Below, piece after piece: positions 16,716-25,852 of a stretch of 64,000 bases of DNA. The stretch comes from Pigmentiphaga daeguensis (GTDB lineage: Bacteria > Pseudomonadota > Gammaproteobacteria > Burkholderiales > Burkholderiaceae_B), in contig NZ_BAAAEN010000004.1 of NCBI RefSeq assembly GCF_039523035.1, forward strand, positions 124,001-188,000, given 5' to 3'. A program made the position numbers and the translations under genes. The notes below the pieces were generated by a model, which saw nothing but the letters and a program-made list of their open reading frames with translations, made no database searches and had not been told where the DNA came from. Position 1 is the first letter of the stretch. The number at the start of each line of letters is the position of its first letter.

Positions 16716-18110
16716 CTACGAGCGCCGGGCGCTCCAGGCCGCCAGGGCCGGCGCCAGCGCGAACAGGCCGAACAGCCAGGCGGACGCGGTGCGGGCGCCT
16801 TCGATGCCGCCGGGGTCGGCCAGGCCGGCGGCATTGGCCACCATGCCGGCCACCGCCGATCCCAGCGCGATCGCATAGAGCTGCAGGGTCGTCACCGCGC
16901 CCGAAGCGAGGTTCTCCTGGCCCGCGGGGGCCGAGCGGAACACCCGCGTGACCAGGTGCGACCAGCACATGCCTATCCCGAACCCGACCCCGGCCAGCGC
17001 CGCGCACAGCGCGGCGAACGCCACGCCGCCCGACTCGCCCGGCGGTACCAGCACGGCCAGCGCGGCCAGGCCCGCCGCGGTCACCACCGGCCCGGCACGG
17101 ACCAGGCGCACGACGGCGGCGCCGGTATATCCCGAGAACATCAGCGAGGCCAGCGTCCAGCCGCCCGCCATGACCGCCGTCAGGTAACCCGCCACGAGCG
17201 GCGTCTGGCCGTGCAGGGTCTGCAGGAAATACGGCACGAAGATCTCGCTGGTCAAGCCGATGATGAGCATGGCCATCGTCAGGTAGCAAGCGCCCAGCAC
17301 CGTGCGGGTCGAATAGGCGCCCGTGGGCATCAGCCGCGACGAGGCCTTCACGTCCAGCCGCCCCATCCCTGCCACCAGCGCCAGCCCCACCGCCACGCCG
17401 GCGGCGTTCCAGGCCAGTTCATGCGAGAGGCTGCCCACCGAGACGACCATCACCGAGCACGCCAGCAGCGCCAGCTTGCCCCAGGGCACGCCCGCCGCGG
17501 CCGACGACGACGCGGGCGCGGCGGCCGGCACCAGCTTATGGACGATGGCCGCCAGCGCGGCGGCTACCGGCAGCAGCGACAGGAAGGCCGGGCGCCACCA
17601 CCCCAGCGAGGCGAACAGGCCGCCCAGGGCCGGGCCCGACAACGTCGCCACGCCCCACATCGCCGAGACGAAGGCCAGCGCGCGCGGCCACAGGCGCGGC
17701 TCGTACACCATCCGTATCAGCGCATAGGACAAGGCCAGCAGCACGCCGCCGGCGAGCCCCTGGACGGTCCGCCCGGCAAGCAGCCACCACATGGCCGGCG
17801 CGGTGGCGCAGACCAGCGACCCCAGGCAGAACAGCGCCAACGCGCCCAGATAGGCGCGGCGCGGCCCGATCCGGTCGATCAGCCGATAGGACAGCGCCGA
17901 GCCGAGGATGGACGCCACCACGAACAGCGTCGTGCTCCAGGCGTAGTACGCCAGCCCGCCGATGCTGTGCACGATGGTGGGCATGATGGTGGTGACGACG
18001 TAGACGTTGATGGCGTGGAGCGCCACGCCGCCGGCCAGCGCCAGCGAACGCAGCGCGTTGCGGCCGGTCATCAGTTCGAAGGGAGAGGATTTTTCCTGGG
18101 GGGAAGACAT
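16716..18110 (-). CDS. MFS transporter
   Basis: A 464-residue major facilitator with about 14 hydrophobic segments. The first helix carries VALHAINVYVVTTIMPTIV, loop 2-3 reads RLIDRIGPRRAYLG, and helix 5 contains ATLSGPALGGLFASLGWW. It resembles EmrB/QacA-type drug exporters. The start at ATG 18110 gives MSSPQEKSS; an in-frame GTG at 18134 would add eight residues and sit directly after the stop of the upstream sulfatase-fold gene, so the two are probably co-transcribed. Substrate unknown. Confidence 0.83.
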   Translation of the reverse strand: MSSPQEKSSPFELMTGRNALRSLALAGGVALHAINVYVVTTIMPTIVHSIGGLAYYAWSTTLFVVASILGSALSYRLIDRIGPRRAYLGALALFCLGSLVCATAPAMWWLLAGRTVQGLAGGVLLALSYALIRMVYEPRLWPRALAFVSAMWGVATLSGPALGGLFASLGWWRPAFLSLLPVAAALAAIVHKLVPAAAPASSSAAAGVPWGKLALLACSVMVVSVGSLSHELAWNAAGVAVGLALVAGMGRLDVKASSRLMPTGAYSTRTVLGACYLTMAMLIIGLTSEIFVPYFLQTLHGQTPLVAGYLTAVMAGGWTLASLMFSGYTGAAVVRLVRAGPVVTAAGLAALAVLVPPGESGGVAFAALCAALAGVGFGIGMCWSHLVTRVFRSAPAGQENLASGAVTTLQLYAIALGSAVAGMVANAAGLADPGGIEGARTASAWLFGLFALAPALAAWSARRS

Positions 18111-18134
18111 GCGTAGGTCCGTGGACACGCGCAC

Positions 18135-19853
18135 TCAGCGTGCGACGAGCGAGCGGACCGGATTGTAAGGGCGGACCGGCAGGCTGTGGCCCACGGGCAG
18201 GACATCGGAGAACTCCAGCGAAGCGCCCTCGTGCACTTCGCGGAAGGTGTTGGCTCCGTACAGGTTCTTGCCCTGCACGTAATGCACGCCTTCGATGGCC
18301 GACGGCGAGCGGACATCGTGCCCCAGCCGGTTCGCCAGCCAGCGCGACATCTCGAAATGGCTGATCCAGCCCGCCCGGCGCATGGGTTCGGACACGGATT
18401 CGGGCGCATCGCGACTCCAGGACAGTACCGGGACGTCGGCCACCTCGGGTTCCAGCACGTTGTGCCCCCACATGCCCCGCGCCCCCAGCAACTGCCCGTG
18501 GTCGCCGGTGATCGCCAGGTGGCGCGGGCCCGGCAGGCGGTCGAACTCGTCCAGCATGCGATCCAGCAGCGCGTCCAGGTACAGCACGGAATTGTCGTAG
18601 GCGTTGCGCTGGCGCTCCGCGCGCGGCTGATCATGGCTGTCCGGCCAGCGCGCGTAGCGGTCCCGCGCGTGCGCATAGTTGGCTTCGTAGGGCGCGTGCG
18701 TCGACCGCAGCAGGACCACGACGAAGGTCTTCTCGGCCCAGGCCTGTTCCCGCAGCAGCGACAGGATCGCCTCGTCGCCCTGCCTGCCGAACCGGGCCGG
18801 CTCGTCCTCGCGGGTGATCGACACGTCGACGTAGCGGCTGCCGACGTCGTTGAGCAGCTTGGACTCCTGGGACGAGATCCAGTAGGTCTTGAAGCCCGCC
18901 TCCTTGGCGAATTTGAACAGGTTCGTGGACAGCCCCCGGATCTGCGCCAGCTGGCCGGGCTCGCGCACGGCGTTCAGGATCAGCGGCATGCTGGCCGCGG
19001 TGGAAACGGCCGCCGCCACCCCATGGCGCGCAACCAATCCCTGCTCCATGCGCCGCGCCAGGTTGGGGGTCGTGTCCCGTTCGTAGCCCATGATGCCCAG
19101 GTGCTGGCTGCGCAGCGAATCGGCCACGAACAGCCAGACGTGCCGCGCATCCGAGGCAAAGGGCACGACCTCGGGCTGGGCGATGGCCGCCACCGGCGCA
19201 GGCGCGGCGTGGAGCGATCCGCGCAGCACGTTGTGCACCAGGAAGAAGCTGAAGGTATTGAGGGAGTTGTGCAGGCCGCTGCGGGTGGGGCCGGGCAGGA
19301 AGGAATTCAGGTCGCGGTAGGTGGCGCGATAAGGCTTGGATAGCAGGCCCGCGGCCACCAGCATGACCCCCAGCGCGCGCTGCCAGCGCCGCACGTCCGA
19401 CCGCATGTAAGTCATGAACAGCCACCACGCGGCCAGGTACGGAATCAGCACCGCGAACAGCACGTGGACGTGGTCGCCGAAATCGGCCAGCGCCACTTCC
19501 CGCACGTCGCCGAATTCCGAGAACAGGCTGGCCAGCACCACGGGATCGAGCGGCCGGCCGGCGTAGGAGATGTGGCTGAGCTGGACCAGCTCCATGCCGC
19601 CCAGCAGCACCAGGATGCACGTCACGAACACCCGGCTGCCCGACAGCCACAGGCCCAGGTTGAAGGCCAGCAGCGCCGCGAAGTAGTTCAGTTCGAAATC
19701 GGCCTGGTTGGCGACCGTGAACCACTGCTGGATCCAGTCGTCCAGCATCAGCAGCGATGTGGTCAGCAGGGCCAGCGCGCCCCGCTGGGCGAGGTGCCGC
19801 CAGTTCCACGTCCCGGGCCGGGGCATCAGGGTCAGGGAATAATTCGTCGTCAT
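18135..19853 (-). CDS. EptA-like membrane phosphoethanolamine transferase / sulfatase-fold protein
   Basis: A 572-residue protein with about five N-terminal membrane helices (residues about 25-170) and a periplasmic alkaline-phosphatase-fold domain. The fold motifs match phosphoethanolamine transferases: VWLFVADSLRSQHLGIMGYE, then RDTTPNL, the Thr nucleophile in AVSTAASMP (about residue 285), and the metal site GDHGQLLGARGMWGHN. Such enzymes decorate lipid A, core sugars or periplasmic glucans and can alter polymyxin resistance. It differs from classic EptA in having SMPLILN rather than a Cys-containing SVPCMFS segment, so it is a divergent member and the acceptor is unknown. It is probably co-transcribed with the MFS gene downstream. 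Confidence 0.8.
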   Translation of the reverse strand: MTTNYSLTLMPRPGTWNWRHLAQRGALALLTTSLLMLDDWIQQWFTVANQADFELNYFAALLAFNLGLWLSGSRVFVTCILVLLGGMELVQLSHISYAGRPLDPVVLASLFSEFGDVREVALADFGDHVHVLFAVLIPYLAAWWLFMTYMRSDVRRWQRALGVMLVAAGLLSKPYRATYRDLNSFLPGPTRSGLHNSLNTFSFFLVHNVLRGSLHAAPAPVAAIAQPEVVPFASDARHVWLFVADSLRSQHLGIMGYERDTTPNLARRMEQGLVARHGVAAAVSTAASMPLILNAVREPGQLAQIRGLSTNLFKFAKEAGFKTYWISSQESKLLNDVGSRYVDVSITREDEPARFGRQGDEAILSLLREQAWAEKTFVVVLLRSTHAPYEANYAHARDRYARWPDSHDQPRAERQRNAYDNSVLYLDALLDRMLDEFDRLPGPRHLAITGDHGQLLGARGMWGHNVLEPEVADVPVLSWSRDAPESVSEPMRRAGWISHFEMSRWLANRLGHDVRSPSAIEGVHYVQGKNLYGANTFREVHEGASLEFSDVLPVGHSLPVRPYNPVRSLVAR

Positions 19854-19891
19854 TCGCACTCGATCAAGCGGCCCGCGGCCTTCCTACGTAA

Positions 19892-19925
19892 AGAACGGCG
19901 TCCGGCCGAAACCGGGCGCCGTTCT
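19892..19925 (-). terminator. Hairpin between TerC gene and EptA-like gene
   Basis: The arms agaacggcg (19892-19900) and cgccgttct (19917-19925) are perfectly complementary, with further ccgg pairing inside. On the minus strand it follows the TerC stop and precedes the EptA-like start; only a short TTTA follows, so termination may be weak. Confidence 0.5.
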
Positions 19926-20025
19926 GCTGCGGGCGGAGTATCCACCCCGGGAAAGCCGCAAGCTTAACCCAGTTCGCCCCTGCCGCGAGAGGGGGTATTT
20001 CCCTCGCACGGCCTGGGCGGCGGCG

Positions 20026-20745
20026 TCACGCCGCGTTGGATTCGGGTTGCCCCTTGCCGCGATTGTTGACGACCATCCGGGCGCCGCCAAGGATGGCAAC
20101 CAGCGCCAGCGGATACAGCACCCACTGTACCCAGGCGTGGGCCTGGAACCAGGGCTTGACCAGCGGTTCGCCCATCACCATCTTGGCCGCGGTCACGACC
20201 AGCACGCCGGCGCCGATGTAGATGATGGCCGGATAACGTTCCATCAGGCGCAGGATCAGGCGACTGCCCCAGACCATGATGGGCACGCTGATCAACAGGC
20301 CCAGCACCACCAGCAGGAAACTGCCGTGCGCCGCGCCGGCCACCGCCAGCACGTTGTCCACGCCCATGACCGCGTCGGCGATCACGATGGTCTTGATGGC
20401 GGCGACGAAGCTGGTATTGGCCGCGCCGCTTCCGTGCTCGTCCTCTTCGGCGGTCAGGAGCCGATACGCGATCCACAGCAGCGCCAGGCCGCCCACCAGC
20501 ATGAGGCCGGGGATCTTCAGCAGCCATACCACGGCCAGCGTCATCAACGTACGGACCACGATGGCGCCGACCGTGCCCCAGACGATGGCCTTCTTCTGCA
20601 AGGCCGGCGGCAGGTTGCGCGCGGCCAGCGCGATGACGATGGCGTTGTCGCCGGCCAGCACGATGTCGATCACGATGATGGACGCGAGCGCGAACAGGAA
20701 TTGGGTGGTGAAAGTTTCTGCGGCGAAAGCCGAAAGCCATTCCAC
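20026..20745 (-). CDS. TerC/YjbE family integral membrane protein
   Basis: A 239-residue protein with about seven helices. It carries the family signatures SIIVIDIVLAGDNAIVIALA in the first helix and TIVIADAVMGVDNVLAVAG in the middle, whose Asp/Asn residues are thought to form a metal site. TerC-family proteins of the Alx/MntP-associated group are linked to manganese export or homeostasis and, in some cases, metallation of secreted proteins. The start is GTG at 20745, eight bases after GGAG; starting at 20850 would add 35 residues encoded by the riboswitch expression platform. The upstream yybP-ykoY-type aptamer supports a manganese link. Confidence 0.9.
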   Translation of the reverse strand: MEWLSAFAAETFTTQFLFALASIIVIDIVLAGDNAIVIALAARNLPPALQKKAIVWGTVGAIVVRTLMTLAVVWLLKIPGLMLVGGLALLWIAYRLLTAEEDEHGSGAANTSFVAAIKTIVIADAVMGVDNVLAVAGAAHGSFLLVVLGLLISVPIMVWGSRLILRLMERYPAIIYIGAGVLVVTAAKMVMGEPLVKPWFQAHAWVQWVLYPLALVAILGGARMVVNNRGKGQPESNAA

Positions 20746-20833
20746 GAGTTGTTCTCCAGAGAAGTTGACGGCCTCTGCTGGCGACAGGAATGACTGGGGA
20801 CGGGAGTACCCATGCAGGACCTGAGGCCAGGCT

Positions 20834-20950
20834 GCAAAGGTCTTGTTCAATCACCGGGCGGTGATCCGCACGACCGGAGGAAGCGGACTTCCACGTATTG
20901 ACGATCGTACGAAAGAGCCTGTTGGACTCTCGAACTACTCCCCTTTGGAG
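20834..20950 (-). promoter_or_regulatory. yybP-ykoY-type manganese riboswitch upstream of the TerC gene
   Basis: On the minus strand, CAAAGG followed by the hallmark GGGGAGTAG loop (around 20935-20950) is paired about 100 nt later with ACCTTTGC (20834-20842), closing a P1-like stem. Between them a GATCGTCAATACG segment recalls the conserved GTCGTCA region, and a separate hairpin (atcaccg ccc ggtgat) is visible. These elements, their order and the TerC gene 90 nt downstream match the yybP-ykoY class, which senses Mn2+ and switches on export genes. Boundaries are approximate, and the expression platform between 20746 and 20833 was not folded. Confidence 0.8.
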
Positions 20951-21134
20951 GGACATGCCATAGACATGTCAGCCGGCATTTTCGCCTGCCCGCCGGCTTC
21001 GCGTCAACATCGGGGGATACCCCAAGAGAACGGCGCCGCCTGGGGATTCCCGGCAGGCCGCGCCTCCGGCGATCCGCTTCGTATATGCTTGGCTCCTCGG
21101 CCGCCTCCGGCCGGCACCCAGGTGGAAAAACACC

Positions 21135-22112
21135 ATGTCCGTCGCCTTCCCCGCCATCGAAGCGGCCGCCGCGCTGCTCGCCGGCCACGCCCACCGCACG
21201 CCGGTGCTGACTTCGCATACCGTCGACGCCCGCACCGGGGCCACGGTCTTTTTCAAGTGCGAGAATTTCCAGCGCATGGGGGCCTTCAAGTTCCGCGGCG
21301 CCTATCACGCGCTGGCCCGGCTTCCGGATGATGCCCGCCGGCGCGGCGTGGTGGCCTATTCGTCCGGCAACCATGCCCAGGCCGTCGCGCTGGCGGGCCA
21401 ACTGCTGGGCATACCGGCCACCATCGTCATGCCGTCGGATGCCCCGCGGGTCAAGCTGGAAGCCACGCGCGGCTACGGCGCCCGCGTGGTGCTGTATGAC
21501 CGGGACACGCAACGGCGCGAGGACATCGCGGCCGAACTGGCGGACCGCGAGGGACTGACCACCATCCCTCCCTTCGACCATCCCGACGTCATCGCCGGCC
21601 AGGGCACCGCCGCGCTGGAACTGCTGCGCGAGACCGGACCGCTGGACTACCTGCTGGTCCCCTGCGGCGGCGGCGGATTGCTGTCGGGGTCCGCCATCGC
21701 GGCCAACGCCTGCGCGCCGGGCATCCGGGTCATAGGGGTGGAGCCGGCCGCGGGCGACGACGTCACCCGCTCGTTCCGCAGCGGCACGCTGCAATCGGTC
21801 GACAATCCCGACACCATCGCCGATGGCGCGCGCACGCAATCGGCGGGCCGGTACACCTTCCCGCTCATCCAGTCCCACGTCCACGACATGCTGACGGTGA
21901 CCGACGACGAACTGCTGCGCGCGATGTTCTTCCTGATGGAGCGGATGAAGTTCGTGCTCGAACCCACCGGCGCCCTGGGCGCGGCCGCGCTGCTGTCCGG
22001 CAAGGTCGATGCGCGCGGCAAGCGCGTGGGCGTCATCGTCTCGGGCGGCAACGTCGACCTGTTCGCACTGGCGCCCTACCTGGCCAAGGGCCGCGCCGCC
22101 TACGGCGCGTAG
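21135..22112 (+). CDS. PLP-dependent threonine/serine dehydratase family enzyme
   Basis: A 325-residue fold-type II PLP enzyme. The PLP lysine is K52 in GAFKFRGAYHAL, the substrate loop is SSGNHAQAVA, and the phosphate-binding loop is PCGGGGLLSG. The protein has no C-terminal ACT regulatory domain, so it is of the catabolic threonine dehydratase, serine racemase or threo-3-hydroxyaspartate dehydratase type; the sequence alone does not decide among them. It stands divergent from the riboswitch-TerC unit and its last 13 bp overlap the convergent hypothetical gene at 22100. Confidence 0.9.
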   Translation: MSVAFPAIEAAAALLAGHAHRTPVLTSHTVDARTGATVFFKCENFQRMGAFKFRGAYHALARLPDDARRRGVVAYSSGNHAQAVALAGQLLGIPATIVMPSDAPRVKLEATRGYGARVVLYDRDTQRREDIAAELADREGLTTIPPFDHPDVIAGQGTAALELLRETGPLDYLLVPCGGGGLLSGSAIAANACAPGIRVIGVEPAAGDDVTRSFRSGTLQSVDNPDTIADGARTQSAGRYTFPLIQSHVHDMLTVTDDELLRAMFFLMERMKFVLEPTGALGAAALLSGKVDARGKRVGVIVSGGNVDLFALAPYLAKGRAAYGA

Positions 22113-22462
22113 TGCTCCACGCCCGCCGCCGGCGCCACCGGTGCGGCCACCTCGGCATGGGCGGGACGAAACGTCACGATGGCCATCAGCAGGATGGCCA
22201 GCGCCAGGTCTCGCCGGGGCGTCTCGTAGCGCTGCGAGCGGAAACGCCGGAAGCCCCACATCACCAGCACGATGAAGCCCCCCATCAGCGCTGCCGCCAG
22301 GAAGGAACCGGCGTATTGCGCCAGCACCGGCACGCGCTCGCTGAACGGCCCCTCGGGCAGCGGCCCGCGCAGCGCGCTGGACACGAGGAACATCAGCCCC
22401 AGCGCCCCGGCCAGCGCTCCCCACGACAAATCCCGTCCGACGAAAACCTTCACGACATTCAC
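22100..22462 (-). CDS. Small hypothetical membrane protein
   Basis: A 120-residue reading frame with about three hydrophobic segments (ALAGALGLMFLVSSAL, GSFLAAALMGGFIVLVMWGF, LALAILLMAIVTF) separated by basic stretches. It starts at GTG 22462 or GTG 22453; neither has a strong ribosome-binding site. Codon use and the hydrophobic pattern look real, but no family was recognised, and its 3' end overlaps the convergent dehydratase gene. It could be a membrane accessory protein. Confidence 0.5.
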   Translation of the reverse strand: MNVVKVFVGRDLSWGALAGALGLMFLVSSALRGPLPEGPFSERVPVLAQYAGSFLAAALMGGFIVLVMWGFRRFRSQRYETPRRDLALAILLMAIVTFRPAHAEVAAPVAPAAGVEHYAP

Positions 22463-22586
22463 ACCCAAGGCTAGATGGGAAAAGTATAGCTTTCGATTTT
22501 CTCCCGGGACCCGGCGCCGGGCCGCCCCGAGGCGGGTCCCGGCCTTCTCGGGGGCTGCCGCGTAGCGGCTGGGGCTCAACCATGCT

Positions 22587-22610
22587 GGGCGCGCGAAGCG
22601 CGTAGGGGGG
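22587..22610 (+). repeat. Partial copy of dispersed G-run repeat (copy C)
   Basis: The segment ggcgcgcgaagcgcgtaggg plus more G matches the 3' half of copy B at 35050-35114. It lies just past the end of the AraC regulator gene, in the gap to the small membrane-protein gene. Confidence 0.55.
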
Positions 22611-22614
22611 ACCT

Positions 22615-23541
22615 CTACGGCCAGGCAGAGTACGTGAGATCCTCGCGGCCCGCTTCTTCGAGTACCCGGCGGCGGTAGCTGCCGGGAGGCATGCCCATGT
22701 GGCGCTTGAAGAAACGGTTGAAGTGCGCGGTGTCGCGGAACCCCAGGCCGTAGGCGACCTGGGCCACGGGCAGCGGCGACTGCTGCAGGCGTATCCGGGC
22801 CTCCTGCAACAGGCGCTCGTGCACCACGGCCAGCGGGCCGCAGCCGGCGCTGCGCATGGACGCGGCATGCAGCCGGCGTTCGGTCACCCCCAGCGTGCGG
22901 GCGTAGCGGGAAATCGGCCAGTGCTCGCGGAAGTGCATCTCGACCACGCGCAGGAAACGCTGGAACACGACGGAACCGGGCCGGTCGCCGGTAGGCGCCT
23001 CGGGGTCGATGTCGCTCATGCGCCAGAGATGCGTCAGGACGATGGACAGGTAGGCGACGGCGATCCCCGCGGCGCCCTTGGCCGCCTGGCGCAGCTCATG
23101 GCTGACGGCTTCGAACACGGGACAGAGCATGTCCCGCCCGGCCGCCATCTCGTCCGGCCCGATGTGCAGCAGGCGGTCGGCCACGTTGCGCAGGGCCGCG
23201 GCATGCTGGCTGGCGGCCGACGCGCGCGACACCAGCTCCTCGGCCGCCGACAGCATGTAGCCGGCACCGCCGGCCTCCAGGCGGATGGATTGCGCCATGC
23301 CGGGTGGCAGCCAGGCCAGGCAAGGCGCGCGCAATGCGAGCTGGCCATGGCGCAGCGTGGCCACGCCCTTCCCCGCCGTCAGCAGCAAGGCATGGCTGCG
23401 CCCCTGCCTGCGCGCGGCCTCGACCACCCATTCGCGCGCGGCCAGCGCGGGCATCATCACTTCGCTCTCCATCAGGGTGGCCAGCGGCGTCTCGCCGATG
23501 TCCGGATGCACGTCGGGCAGGGAATGCGGATAAACGGCCAT
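22615..23541 (-). CDS. AraC-family transcriptional regulator
   Basis: A 308-residue regulator with a cupin-like N-terminal half and a C-terminal double helix-turn-helix. The second HTH is clear: QVAYGLGFRDTAHFNRFFKR followed by HMGMPPGSYRRR. The ATG at 23541 follows GAGG by six bases; an upstream start at 23565 is less likely. It is divergent from the ABC transporter/aldehyde dehydrogenase operon that begins at 23693, so it probably controls that operon. Candidate sites in the gap are TTGTA-N6-TACAA at 23636-23651 and TTGTTACAA at 23665-23673. Confidence 0.9.
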   Translation of the reverse strand: MAVYPHSLPDVHPDIGETPLATLMESEVMMPALAAREWVVEAARRQGRSHALLLTAGKGVATLRHGQLALRAPCLAWLPPGMAQSIRLEAGGAGYMLSAAEELVSRASAASQHAAALRNVADRLLHIGPDEMAAGRDMLCPVFEAVSHELRQAAKGAAGIAVAYLSIVLTHLWRMSDIDPEAPTGDRPGSVVFQRFLRVVEMHFREHWPISRYARTLGVTERRLHAASMRSAGCGPLAVVHERLLQEARIRLQQSPLPVAQVAYGLGFRDTAHFNRFFKRHMGMPPGSYRRRVLEEAGREDLTYSAWP

Positions 23542-23692
23542 GCGGATCCTCGGGAAGGCGGGCAAAAAAGTACAAGTATTCGTCCGATTTCATCAATGCC
23601 TGCAACTTTACACGGCCGAGCCCTCTAGCCAGAATTTGTACGTCGCTACAACAAAACTCCGCGATTGTTACAAAATTACCGGGAGACACACC

Positions 23693-24924
23693 ATGCTCAC
23701 CTCGTCCCTGAAATCGCTGCGCCGCCTGGGCACGGCCGTTGCCCTGTCGGCGTTCTCGCTCGCCCTTCCGGCCCATGCCCAGGACGCCGTCACCATCGGC
23801 TACGCGGTGTCCAAGACCGGCGTCAACGCCGGCGGCGCGGGCATCACGACCATTCCCAACTACAAGCTCTGGTCCATGAGGTCAACCAGGCTGGCGGCCT
23901 GAAGGTCGGTGCCAAGCGCCTGCCCATCAAGGTCGTCGAATACGACGACCGCTCCAGCTCCGAGGACGCCGTGCGCGCCGTCGAGCGCCTCATCACGCAG
24001 GACAAGGTCGACTTCCTGCTGCCTCCGTGGTCGACCGCGATGAACCTGGCCGTCGCGCCCACCTTCCACCGCTACGGCTATCCGCTGCTGGCGGGCTCGG
24101 CGGTGACCGAACGCGCGCCCGAGTTCGCCAAGCGCTGGCCCAACAGCTACTGGCTGCTGGGCACCGGTTCGCAATACGCCGAGGCCCTGGTCGACCAGTT
24201 GACCAGCCTGCGCAAGGCCGGCAAGATCGGCGACTCCATCGCCATGGTCTCCATCGCCGACGGTTTCGGCATCGAGCTGGCCACCGCGGCGCGCGCCGCG
24301 TTCCAGAAGGCCGGCTTCAAGCTGGCCTACGCCAAGACCTACCCGGTCGGCACGCAGGACCTGGCCCCCATCGTGACCGAAGCCAGGAACCTGAACCCCG
24401 ACGTCTTCATCGCGTTCAGCTATCCGCCCGACACCATGGCCATCACCGACCAGGCGCGGGTGCTGGGCTTCAATCCCAAGGTGTTCTACACCGGGGTGGG
24501 CACCGCCTTCCCGCTGTACAAGAACCGCTTCGGCGCGAACGTCGAGGGCGTGGCCAGCCTGGGCGGCATCGACGCCAACAGCCCCGCCGTCAAGGCCTAC
24601 ATCCAGCGCCACAAGGAAGTGACCGGGGCCGAACCGGACCGCTGGGCCAGCCTGGTCACCTATGCCGGACTGCAGGTGCTGCAACAGGCCATCGAGAAGG
24701 CCGGGACCCTGGACCGCAAGGCCGTGTCGGCCAAGATCGCCAGCGAGGAGTTCGACACCATCCTGGGCCGCATCAACCTGAAGAACCACATGGTGCCCAA
24801 CATGCTGACGCTGGGCCAATGGCAGAACGGCGAGTTCGTCGGCATCGAGCCGGCCAGCCACGCCGGCGCCGCCAAGCTGGTCTTCCCCAAGTCCGCCTGG
24901 CAGGCCGGCGCCGCCGCGCGCTGA
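23693..24924 (+). pseudogene. ABC transporter periplasmic binding protein (Liv type), frameshifted
   Basis: The first 60 codons from ATG 23693 (behind GGGAG) encode a signal peptide ending in ALPAHA and a mature start DAVTIGYAVSKTG, running to NYKLW. The rest of the protein, beginning VHEVNQAGGLKVG and ending in KSAWQAGAAAR, is in the next frame. Inserting one G at 23871 (ctctgg to ctctggg) joins them into one Peripla_BP_6-type protein of about 410 residues. The downstream permease and ATPase genes are intact. Either the gene is freshly inactivated or a base was lost in sequencing from a GGG run. The protein would capture the substrate, likely an aromatic or small carboxylic acid, in the periplasm. 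Confidence 0.85.
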
Positions 24925-24979
24925 CCCTCAACCCGCGCCGTCCGGCACGCCGCCGGATGGCGCGCGACAGGAATCCCGT

Positions 24980-25852
24980 ATGTTCATCGATGCACTCTTC
25001 TCCGGCATCACGCTGGGAGGCATGTACGCGCTCGTCGCCATGGGGCTGACCCTGCAGTATGGCGTCTCGCGCATCATGAATCTGGCCTATGGCGAGTTTC
25101 TCGTCGCCGCGGCTTTCTGCGCCTACCTCCTGATGACCGGTCTCCAGATCGCGCCCCTGTGGGGCCTGCTGCTGATCGTCCCCGTCGCCTTCGCCCTGAA
25201 CTGGCTGGTCTACAGCTTCCTGCTGACGCCGCTGGTCAGGCGCACCCGCACGCGCGCCGCGCTGAAGGTGGACAGCATCCTGGCCACGTTCGGCCTGCTG
25301 TTCATCGTGCAGGGCGTGATGCAGGTCACCTTCGGCGGCAACTACTACAGCTATTCCTACCTGAACGAACCCGTGCGCATCCTGGATTCGGTACTGGCCC
25401 TGAACCGGTTGCTGGCCCTGGGCTTCGCCGCGGTGTTCGGCATCGGCTTCTACCTGGCGCTGACCCGCACCCGCCTGGGCACCGCCATCCGGGCGGTGGC
25501 GGTGGACCCGGTGGCCGCGCGCCTGGTCGCCATCGACGTGCGCTGGGCCTCGGCCCTGGCCTTCGCCGCCGGCGGCGCGCTGGCTGCCAGCGGCGGCGTG
25601 CTGGTCAGCATGTTCCTGACCTTCAACGCCAACATGGGCGTGATCTTCACCATGAAGGCGCTGATCGTGATCATCATGGGCGGCGTGGGCAACGTCCTGG
25701 GCGCGCTGGTCGCGGGCCTGCTGCTGGGCCTGGCGGAATCCTTCATCGCCACCTACGTGGATCCCGGACTGACGATCGCCGTGACCTACGGCGTGTTCCT
25801 GCTGGTGTTGCTGGTGCGTCCCACCGGCCTGTTCGGGAGGGCCGCGCGATGA
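24980..25852 (+). CDS. ABC transporter permease, LivH type
   Basis: A 290-residue inner-membrane permease with the LivH signatures GITLGGMYALVAMGLTLQYG near the N-terminus, GAFKAR-like loop region LGTAIRAVAVDPVAARLVAID, and a GGVGNVLGALVAGLLLGLAE C-terminal block. It pairs with the LivM-type permease, whose start overlaps its stop as ATGA. It belongs to the hydrophobic amino acid uptake transporter family, members of which also import benzoate-like aromatic acids. Confidence 0.9.
   Translation: MFIDALFSGITLGGMYALVAMGLTLQYGVSRIMNLAYGEFLVAAAFCAYLLMTGLQIAPLWGLLLIVPVAFALNWLVYSFLLTPLVRRTRTRAALKVDSILATFGLLFIVQGVMQVTFGGNYYSYSYLNEPVRILDSVLALNRLLALGFAAVFGIGFYLALTRTRLGTAIRAVAVDPVAARLVAIDVRWASALAFAAGGALAASGGVLVSMFLTFNANMGVIFTMKALIVIIMGGVGNVLGALVAGLLLGLAESFIATYVDPGLTIAVTYGVFLLVLLVRPTGLFGRAAR

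Noticed and set aside
20847..22868. 673-codon minus-strand open frame over the dehydratase gene
   Set aside because: It overlaps the PLP enzyme on the opposite strand and joins unrelated intergenic sequence; no start signal.
23871..23872. Programmed frameshift in the binding-protein gene
   Set aside because: There is no slippery heptamer or downstream stimulatory hairpin; the site is a simple loss of one G from a run.
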